Assembly (NCBI GenBank): GCA_004565275.1
Contig: SDOX01000002.1
Location: 194,884 to 258,883, forward strand
Source of the DNA: Nannochloropsis salina CCMP1776
Lineage: Eukaryota > Sar > Eustigmatophyceae > Eustigmatales > Monodopsidaceae
Reading direction: 5' to 3'
DNA: 64,000 bases
Part shown: in pieces, positions 1 to 11,400 of the stretch
Layout of the letters: each line of letters opens with the position of its first letter
Numbering within the stretch: position 1 is the stretch's first letter
Notes under the pieces: generated by a model
Databases searched by the model: none
What the model saw: only the letters and a program-made list of their open reading frames with translations
Told to the model about the DNA's origin: nothing
Position numbers and translations under genes: made by a program

Positions 1-531
1 GCTGTGGTTGGCAAAGCGGGCCTCCGAGCCCATGGGCCCCGCGTCCAGGACCAGCTCCCCCTCCAACGCGGCGAAGTAGTAGTCTTGGCCGGCCGACATG
101 GACCGCATCCGGGTCTGTGCCTCCTCCATGGTCACCACCTCCCCCCGGTATTCGATCAAGAGCGTCCCTTTCTCTACCTCTTCCCGCGTCCGGAGCGCCC
201 ACCCACGGCCCTGGGTACGGAAGACCTCGGTGGCGGGAAACTGCCCCTGCTGGATGACCATATTCTCGCAATAAAGCTCCCCGTCCCGTAACGACGGGCA
301 CCGTCCCACTGGACACTCCATGAAGAGCTGCCGGTTCATACAGCGGTGGTCGCATCCTCCCGCATCGGGGCGGCAGGAGCAGAGCGGCACCTCGTCCTCT
401 CTCCCCGCGGTCCGAGGCCGCAGGGAGGGATGGGAGTAGAGATTTTGACGCAGGAGACGGTACTTGGGGGGCGGCTCGCTTTGTACGAGGCGGATCCATT
501 CCTCGGGCAGGTCAAATTCTGCCGGCGGCAT
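1..531 (-). CDS. AWS-SET domain histone lysine methyltransferase, 5' part (runs off the window)
   Basis: The minus strand reads from an ATG at 531 to the window edge without a stop, giving the first 177 residues. The reading has a cysteine-rich AWS-like zinc region (CSCRPDAGGCDHRCMNR, then ECPVGRC and a YCEN motif). A SET domain follows, with GRGWALRT, IEYRGEVV, DYYF, and LVLDAGPMGSEARFANHS at the very edge. This order is that of the NSD/ASH1/SET2 class, which methylates histone H3, often at K36, with S-adenosylmethionine in the nucleus. The SET catalytic tyrosine and any post-SET cysteines lie outside the window. Upstream in the same frame a stop occurs (637-639) before any other ATG, so 531 is the likely start. 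The exact subfamily and target residue cannot be decided from this half. It is head-to-head with thiamin pyrophosphokinase. Confidence 0.88.
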   Translation of the reverse strand, partial: MPPAEFDLPEEWIRLVQSEPPPKYRLLRQNLYSHPSLRPRTAGREDEVPLCSCRPDAGGCDHRCMNRQLFMECPVGRCPSLRDGELYCENMVIQQGQFPATEVFRTQGRGWALRTREEVEKGTLLIEYRGEVVTMEEAQTRMRSMSAGQDYYFAALEGELVLDAGPMGSEARFANHS

Positions 532-1795
532 GGCGGGGCAAGGGAGTGGTGAAAAGGCGAGTGAGTGGGAGGTGGGGGAGTCCGCGGTGCGTGTCTTGGC
601 CTTCCTTGTTGCCTTCCCCAGCTTGCCTTGCTTTTTCAGCTGTTGCAAACTTAGCTTTTTTGCCCGTTTCCGCTGTGCAACGAAGACGGGGTCGTAACGA
701 GACTCTTCTGGCTCCCACCGTTGCGTTGGCTTACGCATTCGGCCACCACATCGTTGCGCTCGGGCATCCCTGTCCACGCTTTCCGTGCTCCTAGCGACCC
801 GTACGCCTTTTGCATCTAGATGCGTCGAGGAACTTTCCATGGCATCTACCGTACACGTGCGGCTGTCGTCTGTTGTCAGACTACTGATTTCTGCCGTGAC
901 AATGTCGAAGCTACCACTTGTGTCGCCGTGCATAGAAACGGGGGGCTTGCACTATATTAGAGCGTTTCTGCCTCCCTCCATCAAGCTGGGAATACTGATC
1001 ATGAACAGACGGAGGGACCTGAAGATAAATTCGCAGGGCTGCGAAATGTAAACTTAGAATCAATTTGGTCCTATTTATACAACAAATCGGAAAAAAAAGG
1101 ACACTTAACATCAGAGAAAGGCCGTGTTTTTACTTAACTCGGCCTCGATAAAGGAACCTCGCCGAGAGGGTATGGCGGAAAAGGAGACGCCGCAAGCCCT
1201 CGGGCGCTTCCCACGCACTAACCCGCTTACCTTTTAGTCACAGCCCTTTCTCGGACCGCGTGGTAGTCCTGCGCGTTGTATCAAAGGCTCTGTTTTGCCT
1301 TGGCTGCATTCGCATCACCATCCTCTCGGCTTGAGCGCCTGCACTCTTACCCCTTGCCCCGGCATACTCGCGTGGTACCTGCAAGAAACTACTTGCCGTA
1401 CAACACCACCACTTCAACTCACCCCCTGCTGGTCGAGGATACCAGGCCGCTGGGACAGGTTCACACAAATATCCTCACGCTATTTCTCATACGTCAGCCA
1501 ACAGCCGCAGCGTGTTGCGTCCGTGTGAAAGCTGCCGCCGCCCCGCTCCACCGTATCCTCTACGAATCGCCCCTTTCCTTCCTCGCGTTGCCCGCGCGTC
1601 TTCCACTTTCTCCTCTCCACCTTTTTCATCAGCCACCACATCACACGAGTCGTCGCCGCTGCGGCGTCGCCTTCAGTGGTAGCGGCCGCATTGCCAAAAG
1701 CTTCTCGCAGGTCCACGTTTGTCCTCCCCGTGTCACAGGCGCTTGCCTCAGTGCGCACGGAAACGCCTTCGTGGGAATTGCGCAGCCCTTTTACA
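532..1795. other. Divergent upstream region between the SET gene and thiamin pyrophosphokinase
   Basis: This 1.26 kb stretch separates two divergently transcribed genes and should hold both promoters and 5' UTRs. It contains open frames on both strands, but none has a convincing ATG start or a recognisable motif. The frame of the downstream kinase stays open upstream of its ATG back to about 1676, starting only from a GTG, so a 5' exon or long leader is possible. An AT-richer patch lies at about 1040-1110. I see no RNA gene or repeat here. Confidence 0.5.
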
Positions 1796-2881
1796 ATGAG
1801 CTACCACGGAGGCAACAGAAAAAGGAAGTTTGGTGGCAGCAGCAGGAGCAGGAGTAAAAGCGACGGAAGCGTACGACACAAAAATGCGTTCCCTGCCGCG
1901 CTCTCACCACTTCCCAAGTACCGCTGGGACAACAGCGTTGATTTCGGGGAGCATGATGTAGACAGCGCGGAGCCCGTCACGGCAGCTGGGCGACAGACGA
2001 ATAACAAGGGGTGGCGCGGGCAACAAGGAGACGATCCTACCGGAAGTGCGGTGAGTAATGCGCTAATTATCCTCAACACTGATTGTGTGGGTGGAAGCCT
2101 GTTTCGCAGGTTCTGGGCGCATTCTACCCTGCGGGTATGTGCGGACGGTGGAGGAAACAGGCTTTATGATAGCCTTGGCAAGATGGAGAGGGAAGATTTC
2201 GTACCCATGGCTATAAACGGTGATCTGGACTCTCTGCGTGAGGAGGTAGCGAACTGGTACCGGGCCCGAGGCTCCCAAGTCGTGAAAAACGCGGATCAAG
2301 ACAGCAACGACCTGGAGAAGTGCTTGGAGTTTCTGAAGGGGCAAGAGGCAGCGAACAAGGGTCCTGGGTCGGGCGGGGGAAAGGATGGGGTGGGATTGCG
2401 GCCGTGGGAGAGGGAGCAGGTGGCGACGCGGCAAAGCAGTCGCCTGAACGTCTTTGTGCTCGGCGCCCTGGGCCAACGGTTCGACCACACCATGGCAAAT
2501 TGCCACATCGTGTACAGGTATTCGAAGGTGTTTCGGCGCCTGGTTTTGCTGGGGGAGGAAAGCCTCGCCTTCCTCTTGCCGGCGGGGAGGCATTGGATCG
2601 TCCCCGACACGAGTACAGAGAATCCTGTCTGTGGCTTGATTCCCATGGGACAACCGTGCACGTCCATCCGTACCCGAGGGCTCCGGTGGGATTTGCATGG
2701 GGAGGCCATGGCGATGGGCAGTTTGGTCAGCACCTCGAACGAATGCGTGATGGTGGATGGGGGGGGAGAGGGGGAAGGCGGGGAGGAGGGGAGGGAAGGA
2801 GAGAGAGGGGTGTGGATTGAAAATTCCGATCCGGTCATTTGGACCTCGGGCCTCAAAAAGGAGTGGCAGAAAGGAAGTTAA
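1796..2881 (+). CDS. TPK1: Thiamin pyrophosphokinase (thiamin to thiamin diphosphate)
   Basis: This enzyme transfers pyrophosphate from ATP to thiamin to make the cofactor thiamin diphosphate. The 361-residue frame is uninterrupted. Family motifs appear in order: ADGGGNRLYD near residue 115, INGDLDS near 140, DQDSNDLEK near 163, LGALGQRFDHTMAN near 220, and TRGLRWDL and STSNE near the end. These cover the ATP/Mg-binding aspartates and the thiamin-binding C-terminal domain. The protein is longer than animal TPK1 (about 243 residues). It has an N-terminal extension of about 80 residues rich in basic and serine residues, and a Gly/Glu-rich insert near the C-terminus. The ATG at 1796 is the first Met in frame; an upstream GTG-only extension is not counted. 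No clear targeting peptide is visible, so cytosolic action is likely. It converges with the LACTB-like gene, with about 90 bp between the stops. Confidence 0.93.
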   Translation: MSYHGGNRKRKFGGSSRSRSKSDGSVRHKNAFPAALSPLPKYRWDNSVDFGEHDVDSAEPVTAAGRQTNNKGWRGQQGDDPTGSAVSNALIILNTDCVGGSLFRRFWAHSTLRVCADGGGNRLYDSLGKMEREDFVPMAINGDLDSLREEVANWYRARGSQVVKNADQDSNDLEKCLEFLKGQEAANKGPGSGGGKDGVGLRPWEREQVATRQSSRLNVFVLGALGQRFDHTMANCHIVYRYSKVFRRLVLLGEESLAFLLPAGRHWIVPDTSTENPVCGLIPMGQPCTSIRTRGLRWDLHGEAMAMGSLVSTSNECVMVDGGGEGEGGEEGREGERGVWIENSDPVIWTSGLKKEWQKGS

Positions 2882-2971
2882 AGTGCCTGATGGAGGGTGA
2901 GTAAGACCATGTATATAAAGCAATGAAGCAGAGTCGGAGGCCGGATTAATTGGGTGTTCCTCTTCTTTTGC

Positions 2972-4955
2972 TCATCCCCATAACAAGAGCGACGTCATGA
3001 TCTCGACAAATTTCCCACGTCCTATCAATCGCAAGCTTTCCATGGCCAAAAAGCCCATTACCCACACTCGCAGGCTGAAATACCAGCGCGTTCTCTCCAA
3101 CGTCACCATCCCCAACGTCATCCCCCCGGTCGTCACGTCGAAAGCAATGTCCGTCCCTCCCCGCACGGGTGTGCTTAAGACCTGCCGCCCGGCTCCCTCC
3201 ACCGAGAAATGCAAAGGGTGTCCGTCTTGCGCGGGCAACAGGACCAAGCCTTTCTCCTTGTTGAATAGACGGGTACGGAGAGGGCCCCAGAGGGCGCGCA
3301 TCCGCAGCCGGGAGTCTTCCACGTACACTTGAACTTCGCCGCCCAAGGTCCACATTACCCGGGCTGAGAATTCTTTCCAGGGGAGTTGATAGACCCCGAC
3401 CACCTGCGGCCACAGGACCGCCGCCTCGAATCCCGGAGCCCGCATTCCAAATGCCTGTCTCCAGGGCCTGGCGTGCGAGCTCGAGCGAAGCTGGCACGGT
3501 GCAGGTTCCTCTCGGGCCGATATTGGTTGCACCACGACAGGCACGTCCTCCTGCTGATCAGTTACGCCAGGTTCTCTCTTACGCTGCTCCGTACGACTCG
3601 AGCCCTCTTGTGGGAGTTCCTTCCCAGCTCCATCCCCTCGTGTCTCGCACCATACAGAACCCGCCCTGGCGTCCGTGGCATGCCGCGACACCTCCTGGAA
3701 CGCCATGGCTGCCACCCGGGAGAGCTCGTAGGAATCGCTCCCAGCATTGCACAAGACCCCTGCCCCTACCCCACGGTGTCGAGAGAAGATCAAGGCGGTC
3801 TGGTATCCTGCGAACGACATGCCTTGACCGCACGTGACGTAGGCCACCTCCCGGTCCACAGGATCAAACGACTCCTCCACTGCAAAACTCAGGGCTTGTG
3901 CGGGCAAAAATGCATCCTTTTGGTAGGAAGGACGAAGGAGCTCGTCCAGCATAGTCTCGGAAAGCGCGCCGTTCGCGGATTGGGCGGGGTCCACCAAGGC
4001 CTGCAGATATCGGCCCATGTCCTGGGCGCTGGAATAGGACAGCCCCCCCACGCCGGAAGGACGCCCTTTGCCCGGGTCAAATACACCATGCGCCGGTATG
4101 GGCAAGAACCCTTCCTTCTTGGCCCATCGAAAAGACGTGGTCAGGTCCCTTGTGTGGCCCTCCGGCACCTGGAGATCCGTGCTCGTCATGCGGAGGGGCT
4201 GGAAGACGTTCGCTCTGAGGAGCGACCGAATTCCCGTCCTCGACGATCGGCGGGAGCTATTCGCATCGCAGGCAGCCGCCACTTCCTCGCAAACAAGGGC
4301 CAGGAGCCCGTAGTTGTGGTGGCTCTTGATGTGTTGCCTTCCCGGGATTCCCACCGCCTGGACAGGCAGAGCTGCGGGTCCACAGTAGTAGTCCCGAAGC
4401 GCCGCCGCTTCGCTTCTGGGACGTTTTACTCCAAGTTTGGGCCACGGCGCGAATTCATTCATCATGCGCAATATGTCATGGCGGTGGCGGTACTCCCGGA
4501 TTCCACTGGTGTGGGAGAGGAGATGTCGCAAAGTAATTGGAGGCGCACCCTTTTCCTGTTGATTTATTCGCAAATTGGGTAAATATGTTGTGATCGGATC
4601 ATCAAGACTCAATTTTCCTTTCATATGAAGCTGGACGACAAGCAGCGCGACGAAATTCTTCGTCAAGCTTGCTCCGATTGGGAAAATTGTGTCATCATTC
4701 ACAGGACGTGTGCGTGCGAGCTGTGTCTGGTCCAGATGTGCTACACCGTAATGTCGAAAAAATGGTGAAGGCCGCTCTTTGTCAACCAAAATGATAGTCA
4801 GACCTGGAAGCGGGGAACCCTAGTAGTTTGAATGATTAAACACTATAATTAATATATTTAGGCGCGACTTGAGAACGATAATTATCGCAAGACATTACCT
4901 TGAGGGCCTTGACGAGACCCGTATCGAGACGCTTTACCGCGGCCGTACACGCCAT
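2972..4955 (-). CDS. LACTB-like serine hydrolase of the class C beta-lactamase fold (two exons)
   Basis: I infer two exons: 4955-4899 (19 codons, starting MACTAAVKRLDTG) and 4819-2972. They are joined across a 79-bp intron with donor GTAATG and acceptor CTACTAG; both sides are in phase 0. The 634-residue product reads through the typical start of the fold (LPGLTIILVDKE, HYGVAHLD). It has the nucleophile motif SLTK at residues 70-73 and the usual RHLLSHTSGI. These proteins are penicillin-binding-protein-like hydrolases; animal LACTB forms filaments in the mitochondrial intermembrane space. The normal Tyr of the YxN motif appears to be replaced (KSHHNYG at residues 184-190), so activity is uncertain. 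The second half (about residues 390-634) carries a charged linker and then a C-terminal beta-rich region as in longer PBP-like proteins. Substrate and location are unknown. Confidence 0.85.
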
Positions 4956-5723
4956 CTGTGATTGTCAGAAACACCCATTTTATCAAAGGAGTTGACAAAG
5001 CAACAAATCGACCCCACGTTGGCCCTTGGCTGGAACACCGACAGACATTACAAAGAGCAGATCCTTGCTTGGATTCAGCCAAGATAAAATGCAGCGGGCA
5101 ACTGCAAGCTGTACCAAGGCCGCCTATCAAGCATGATAAAGAGCAAATTGGCTTCCGAAAGACCCACTGCATCATCGCGTTGACTCGTGGGCGCTATCGT
5201 TAGGAGGTTGTTTACGAACATCTTCGCCAAGACCGACCTTGCGCGTGACCGCGATGCACCGAGACATTCGTATTGAAATGTACACGTACCCGTAATCGTC
5301 AAGAGCGTGCAGTCTCTCTTGCATGCGTTTATTGTTTTCGACTTCCAAGAAAATGTGGGTTTGGATTGAAGGAGAACGGACAAGTTATTGTATTGTCCCT
5401 GTCCGATTTCGACTTCGGAAACTCGTTCACCTGCAGCTCAAAACCGTTACTGTTGATTTTCTGACAAGCAACTGGGTATGACAAATAAAAATTCTCCAAG
5501 TTGAAAACCTTTTCAGACAATGTCCTGCGCACTTGAGGCAAATGTTACGGCTCGAGACACTTCTGTCTATATGTGTGCCTTCATTGTTTATGCATCCGTG
5601 TGTTAAATGCGTATCGCTGGCGGGCGTCCATGCTGGTTGTTGTAGCAGTTGTTCCATGCACGACGTATATCCAACACAGGAACACGCAGACTCGTCCGCG
5701 TCCATCAAATATCCCGGCGCTCC
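4956..5723. other. Divergent upstream region, LACTB-like / UDP-sugar pyrophosphorylase
   Basis: This 768 bp region lies between two head-to-head genes and is AT-richer than the neighbouring coding sequence. Only short open frames of alternative start are present, none with a recognisable motif. It presumably holds both promoters. I see no RNA gene or repeat. Confidence 0.5.
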
Positions 5724-8070
5724 ATGGCTAAGAAAAAAAACACGCGCAAGCGCAACAAAGCAGCCGGGAATGCCACGACAAAAGATGCAACTCCGACAAG
5801 TGGTAAATAATGTTTAAATGCGTTGCGAAAGCTCAACAGACTTGAACTTACGAGCAAACCCCAAAAAAACAGCAGCAACAAAAGCAGGACCTAAAGAGAC
5901 CAGTCTTGACTCTACCAAGGACACCGCATCCCAAACCAGTGTTTCAAAGACCGGCTCGAACGATCGTACCAAACCTGCCGGCTTGGACGTGAACTGGTCT
6001 ATCCTCTCCCAAGACGAGCAAGCTTTAGCGGAAATCTTGTTGAAGGCCGGGCAAGCCCACCTCTTCGATGAATGGGACATCCCAGGGACAAATGATGAGC
6101 TCAAGCACGCTTTTTTCGCGCATGTAGAACGATTGCATCGGACATACCCTTTTCCTGGTGGCCTGCTCGCTTACATCGAACGTGCCCGGCGCCTGTTGGC
6201 AGGTTCAGCCGCGGGAGCGAACTCTCTGGATGACTGGGTGCCCACAGTCCCAGAAGGAGAAGTTTTGAAGCCTGGGTCGGAGGAGTTCTCGAATTGGGAG
6301 GCCATGGGCGAGGCGGAGTTGAGCGCGACGGCATTTGTCCTCGTCGCGGGAGGGTTGGGCGAGCGCCTGGGCTACAGCGGTATCAAGGTGGCCTTGCCGA
6401 CGGAGATGACGACCGAGACATCGTATTTAGAATTTTATTGCAATTATCTTGTTGCCCTCGGCATGATCAAGGGCAAGGGAAAGGTACCGCCGTTGGCGAT
6501 CATGGTTTCGGACGACACTCATGACCGTACCCTTGCTTTGCTCCAAGCAAACGATTTCTTTGGCTATCCGCGGGACCAACTGACACTTATGAAACAGGAA
6601 AAGGTTCCTGCGCTTATGGACAATGACGCCCGCATCGCGCGACCGTCCAGAGGGACCAAGGGCGTGGACGATGTCCGGTACGCAATAGATTGCAAGCCTC
6701 ACGGACATGGAGACGTCCACTCCCTTCTCCACAGCACGGGCTTGGCCCGACAATGGGAAGAAGACGGGTTGAAATGGGTGGTTTTTTTCCAGGACACGAA
6801 CGCGTTGGCCTTTTTTTCCCTGGCAGCTGCGTTGGCTGTGAGCGCACGTCGGGACTTGGCTGTCAACTCTCTAGCCATCCCGCGCGTCCCCAAGCAAGCC
6901 ATCGGCGCCATCACCCGTCTGACCCGTACATCGGGCACAGAGACGCAGGTGATGATCGTCAATGTCGAATATAATCAGCTCGATCCTCTGCTGCGAGCTG
7001 CCGGGAGTGGAGAAGGGGACACGGCGGATCCTGCGACAGGCCATAGCCCCTACCCGGGCAACATCAACCAGCTCATCTTTGCCCTCTCTCCCTATGTGGC
7101 GACCTTGGAGAAGACGCACGGCGTCATGGCCGAGTTTGTCAACCCCAAGTACGCGGACGGGGCTCGCACCGTTTTCAAAAAACCGACCCGCTTGGAGTGC
7201 ATGATGCAAGATTTCCCAAAGGTCCTGGGGCCGGAGGATAAGGTCGGGTTTACCTCCCTGCCCGCCTGGTTCTCTTTTTCACCCGTCAAGAACAACTTGG
7301 CCGATGCGGCCAAGGCATTGGAAAGCGGAACTCCTCCCGGAGGTGCAGCCACGGGTGAAGCGGATCAGTACTTTGCTTATGCAGAGCAGCTGCGACTCTT
7401 GGGGTGTCGCGTCATGCAGGCCCCTACAGAGAGCTACGCGGGTGTATCTGTGAGCCTAGGTCCGCGGGTAGTGATTGCTCCCTCAATGGCCCTTACCTAC
7501 CATGACCTTCGCGCCATTTTCGTCCATCCTGAAAAAGTGAGCATCGATGCGGCGGCCACGTTGGTCATCCGTGGTCCGGGGAAGGTGGAGGTGGACTCAA
7601 TCACATTGGAGGGAGCATTGATTCTTTCGGTTGGCCTAGGAACCACGGTCGTGCTGAAGGATTTGACACTGAAAAATAAAGGCCATCTTGTGAGGCCTCT
7701 GACTGGGAAGGAGGAGTCGGACGAGGTCTCCCGCATGCGGGGGTATCGGCTGGTAAAGATGGAGGAGCTTCGCATCCAAGCTCCCCCCAACGCTGGTCGC
7801 TTGTTTCTGACAGCACAGGGAACGCTGACTCATGAAAAAGATCTGTCAGCTAAAGGCTCCGCAGCGACACAATCTCACGCAGCAACAATGGCGGCGACTC
7901 CGGCGGCCGTCGTGACCGAGGCACGTGACGGCCAAAAGCATCCGGGCCCTCAGGACCCTTCCCACGCGGCGGACGCAACGCAAGGAAGCGGCGAAGGCAA
8001 TGAAGCTGAAGAGGGGCCACCAGTCAGCCAGAACTTCTTCTCGCGAATATTTAGCTGTTTTCGAAAATAA
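5724..8070 (+). CDS. USP: UDP-sugar pyrophosphorylase (UTP:monosaccharide-1-phosphate uridylyltransferase)
   Basis: This enzyme makes UDP-sugars from UTP and a range of sugar 1-phosphates, the salvage step of nucleotide-sugar metabolism in plants and algae. The long frame shows the nucleotide-binding loop LVAGGLGERLGYSGIKVALP, the metal/sugar region PHGHGDVHSLLHSTGL, VFFQDTNALAFF, and a C-terminal left-handed beta-helix-like tail (VEVDSITLEGALIL). This matches plant USP rather than UGPase or UAP1. An ATG at 5818 opens the frame, but a lysine-rich exon at 5724-5802 (MAKKKNTRKRNKAAGNATTK) has a GTAAAT donor. It joins in frame to acceptors between 5839 and 5887; 5872 gives a 70-bp intron and a protein of about 758 residues. 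I prefer that model. The C-terminus has a low-complexity Ala/Thr/Glu stretch and ends in a short basic, cysteine-containing tail (FFSRIFSCFRK). Confidence 0.92.
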
Positions 8071-8467
8071 AAAGGCAGGCACGAGGGTTCCGGTGTTCGA
8101 AAGGTGTCCTGAAGTGATTTTTTGGACACCATTATGAAAAAGATTCATGTACTTCTCCCGCGCACATAAGGGTCTGATCCACGGAAAAATGCACCTTTTT
8201 TCACTGCGCAATGTTAACGATGGCCTTAATCCATGAGCTTGCACAAATGGCAAGGAAAAGACCCGACTTAATACCCCCCATGGCCCTGGTTGTCTTGTGA
8301 CGTCACAGAGCACTTGCTTGCTTTTTTCCCGCCCACGGTTTTTTTGTTCCTTGTTTTGTGTCGGCTTTCCACGCTTCATGCCGTCAACACCTCACGAACC
8401 GCTTCCAATTCTTGCTCATCAAAGGCAATAGACTCACTGGAAAGAGGACCTTAGCTGGAACGTGCCC
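8071..8467. other. Tandem intergenic region upstream of the importin gene
   Basis: About 400 bp separates two plus-strand genes. It has no supported open frame. It includes a T-rich stretch and a TTTCCCGCC-like motif near 8325, about 140 bp before the importin ATG. The motif resembles an E2F site, but this is a weak match by eye only. Confidence 0.35.
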
Positions 8468-11400
8468 ATGGCTGATTTTGTTGCAGTGGTGCGTTCCCTC
8501 CTCAGTGCGGACAACAAAGTGCGCAATCAGGCGGAAGCCTGCTATAATGATTTAGTGCAGCAGAGTCCGGGGGATGTTGCTACACGCCTCCTTTACATTC
8601 TCGCTCGCCATCGTGACTCTAACGATGCCGCCTTACGGTGAGTTTTTCTTCTTTTCAGAACAAAAATACTTGGAAGGAAGCGAAGTTTGCTATGTCTTCC
8701 TGTTCCCGCCCTCCAACACTCATGCAATTTCTCCCCCTGACTCAAAATGCACACCATACTCGTGATGCTTTAACCAAATAGTGCTATAACTGTCGTTCTG
8801 GTGGGGCGCATCGTGGACGTCCGTTTGGAGACGTGGCAGAACATGGATCCTGCCGCGAAAACTGCTGTGCGTCAAGGGCTTTGGCATAATTTTACGCTTG
8901 AAAGCGACCCGGAACTAGTACGAAAACTGTCGCACGCCGTGGCGCGTGCCTCAGAAGGCTGGGTAGACCTGGTTGCAGCATCTCTTGCATTGCTGGGTGG
9001 CACGAACGACGAAGCGCGCCAAGTGGGCGTCTTCTTCCTTTTGGAGCAAATGAGTGAGTACAGCGACGAGTTGAGAAGCGACCCTGCACGACTGCTTCCA
9101 GTTTTCCAAGCCGCCTTGGGTGAGGACGTGCCTTTGAATGTGCAATGTGCAGCGCTGAAGGCGTTGTTTTCCCTTTTGGCCAGTGTAGAAACCCTGGCCT
9201 CGGTGGCTCGGGGGGGAGTGAATAGCTCTAAGGGCGGAAAGGGGTCTTCGGTGGAGGGTCTGCTCCCCTTGTCTGGATGTGCCATTGATTCGGTGGCCCG
9301 CCTTTTGGAGGCATACAGTCAGAGCCGCTTGCCTGCGAGTGAGGTGCAAAAGGTCTTGGAGTTGCTTGCGGACACGCTGGAGGTGGCGTCTAAATTTTTC
9401 GCGGGGCGTCTGGGGAATTTGTTGCAGCTGATGATGGCATTGGGGTCGCGCGATCCTGTCACAGGAGAAAAGAAATGGGATGGGGGGGACGAGGAAGAAG
9501 AACGCGTATCACTTCTGAACCTGAAGAGCGCGGCCTTGGAGGTGTTGCTGACGTGCTGTAAAGAAAGCCCAGGTTCCGTACGAAAAGTGCCGGATTTCCC
9601 ACAAGCCTTCTTGACCCTTTGCATGACCCTCTGTGCTTCTGCCTCTGTCCACGGTGACGTCGAGGCTTGGGGCAAAAAGATGGATTTCGAACCCGAGGGA
9701 GAGGCGCCCGAAGGGGAGAGCGGAGATGGCGCAGGTGGCTCGGAGAAGGACACCTACAGCACCGTCGGCTCCACGGCCGCCGCGGCTATCTACCGCCTCA
9801 TGGCGACCCTCGGCGGGAAGACGATGCTTCCCATCGCAATGACGCTCGTCCCTGAATGGCTGGGGGCGGTCGGTCCGGAGCACTGGGCCCAACGGCGGGT
9901 ATCTTTGTTGGTGGTGGAGGCATTGGTTGACTATTGCCCCAAAGTGATCAAACCATCCTTCGACCAGATGCTGAAAACGGCAGTCGATTTTACCGCCGAC
10001 GCCCACCCTCGCGTGAGTGCCGAGGCCTGCCATCTGATCAACATTTTGTGCGCGAAATTTCCCGAACTGGTTCCGCAAGGCAGGCATTTGCAACTGGCCC
10101 TGCCGGCTCTCCACGCCGTCATTGGGGACTCCGCCCGTTTTCTCCGCCTCCGTGGCATCGCGGTAAGGACACTCGCCGTCATCCTCGCCGCCTGCGAAGA
10201 TCGACTTCCGGCTTCTGCCTTGGCACCGTACATGGACCCGCTTCTGGGCGCGCTGATTTCCTGCCTGCAGGGTGGCATGCCTCCCGAGCTCCAGGAAGCG
10301 GCTTTGGACGCGGTTGCGGGGATTGCCACTGTTGCTCAAGAAGGCTTCGTGGCCCATTATCAAGGCGTGATGAACGGATTGAAAGGAATTTTGTCGGCCA
10401 CCACCACCGCTTCCACGGGCCACGCGGGAAATTTGCGGGACAAGGCTATCGAATGTGTGGGCACCTTGGGCAGCGCCGTCGGGAGGAAAAGGACGGCGGA
10501 CGGGGCAACTTTCGCGACGGACGCCGCGGAGGTCATGGATTTGCTCGTCACGCAGTTGAATGGCGCTGAGCCTGGACAAATCTCGTTTGAACGTCTGGGT
10601 CCAGCCACAGGGGTGGTTTGCGCGGCCCTGGGCGAGTTGTTCCTGCCGTTTATCCCCGCGCTTGTGCCCTTGCTGGCCCATACGACCCAGCTGGACTTGG
10701 GTTTCTCAGTGCAGGACGTGGGGGAGGATGAGGTCGAGGGTGTCACTGCCGAGGCGGACGGAAAAGTGGAGAGCGTCGTAGACATGAAGGGGCTGGGCGG
10801 GAAGAAACGCATCACCGTGAACACGTATGCCTTGCAGGAAGTAGAGGCGGCCTTGAACACCTTGGACAAGTATGCGCGCGTGTTGGGTGCAAATTTTGTC
10901 GACCTTGCGGAGAACCTTTTGCCCCTTCTCAAGCCTTTGATCAAATGCCCACACTCGGAAGTCCGCACGTCCGCCGCTCTCTGTGCAGCATCTGCCTTCG
11001 ATTGCATCGTCGAGGCGGTCAAAGCCGGGCAGCGGGTGGGAGCAGTGGCAGCACAGCCACTGCTCATGCAGATTCTTCCCCTTCTTGTCGACCAGCTGGA
11101 GAAGGAGTCTCAACCTGAGGCCCGTCAATACGTGGCGCAAGCCATGCGTGACGTCCTTCGAGCCTGCGCGGAAAGTGGGGGTGTGGTGCAGGAGTCAGGG
11201 GCCTTGGCGTTGCCTGTCACGAAATTGACCCCTGCGGAGAGCGCAGCTTTGGCGGTGAAAGTGAGGGAGAGCATGCTGCAATCGCTGATCCGTCGTTCTG
11301 AAATCGAGCAGCAATTTGCCAACGACGATGAAATGGAAGAGGACGATTATGAAGCACTTCTGGAGGCGGTAGGGGAGGAAGCGGGGTTAATGAGCGAGCT

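Noticed and set aside
1276-1857. 193-codon plus-strand frame overlapping the start of thiamin pyrophosphokinase
   Set aside because: It begins only at TTG, has no motif and ends inside the real gene in another frame; it is more likely 5' UTR sequence.
2063-2923. 286-codon minus-strand frame across thiamin pyrophosphokinase
   Set aside because: Antisense shadow of a high-G+C coding region; composition is Pro/His/Arg-rich without motifs.
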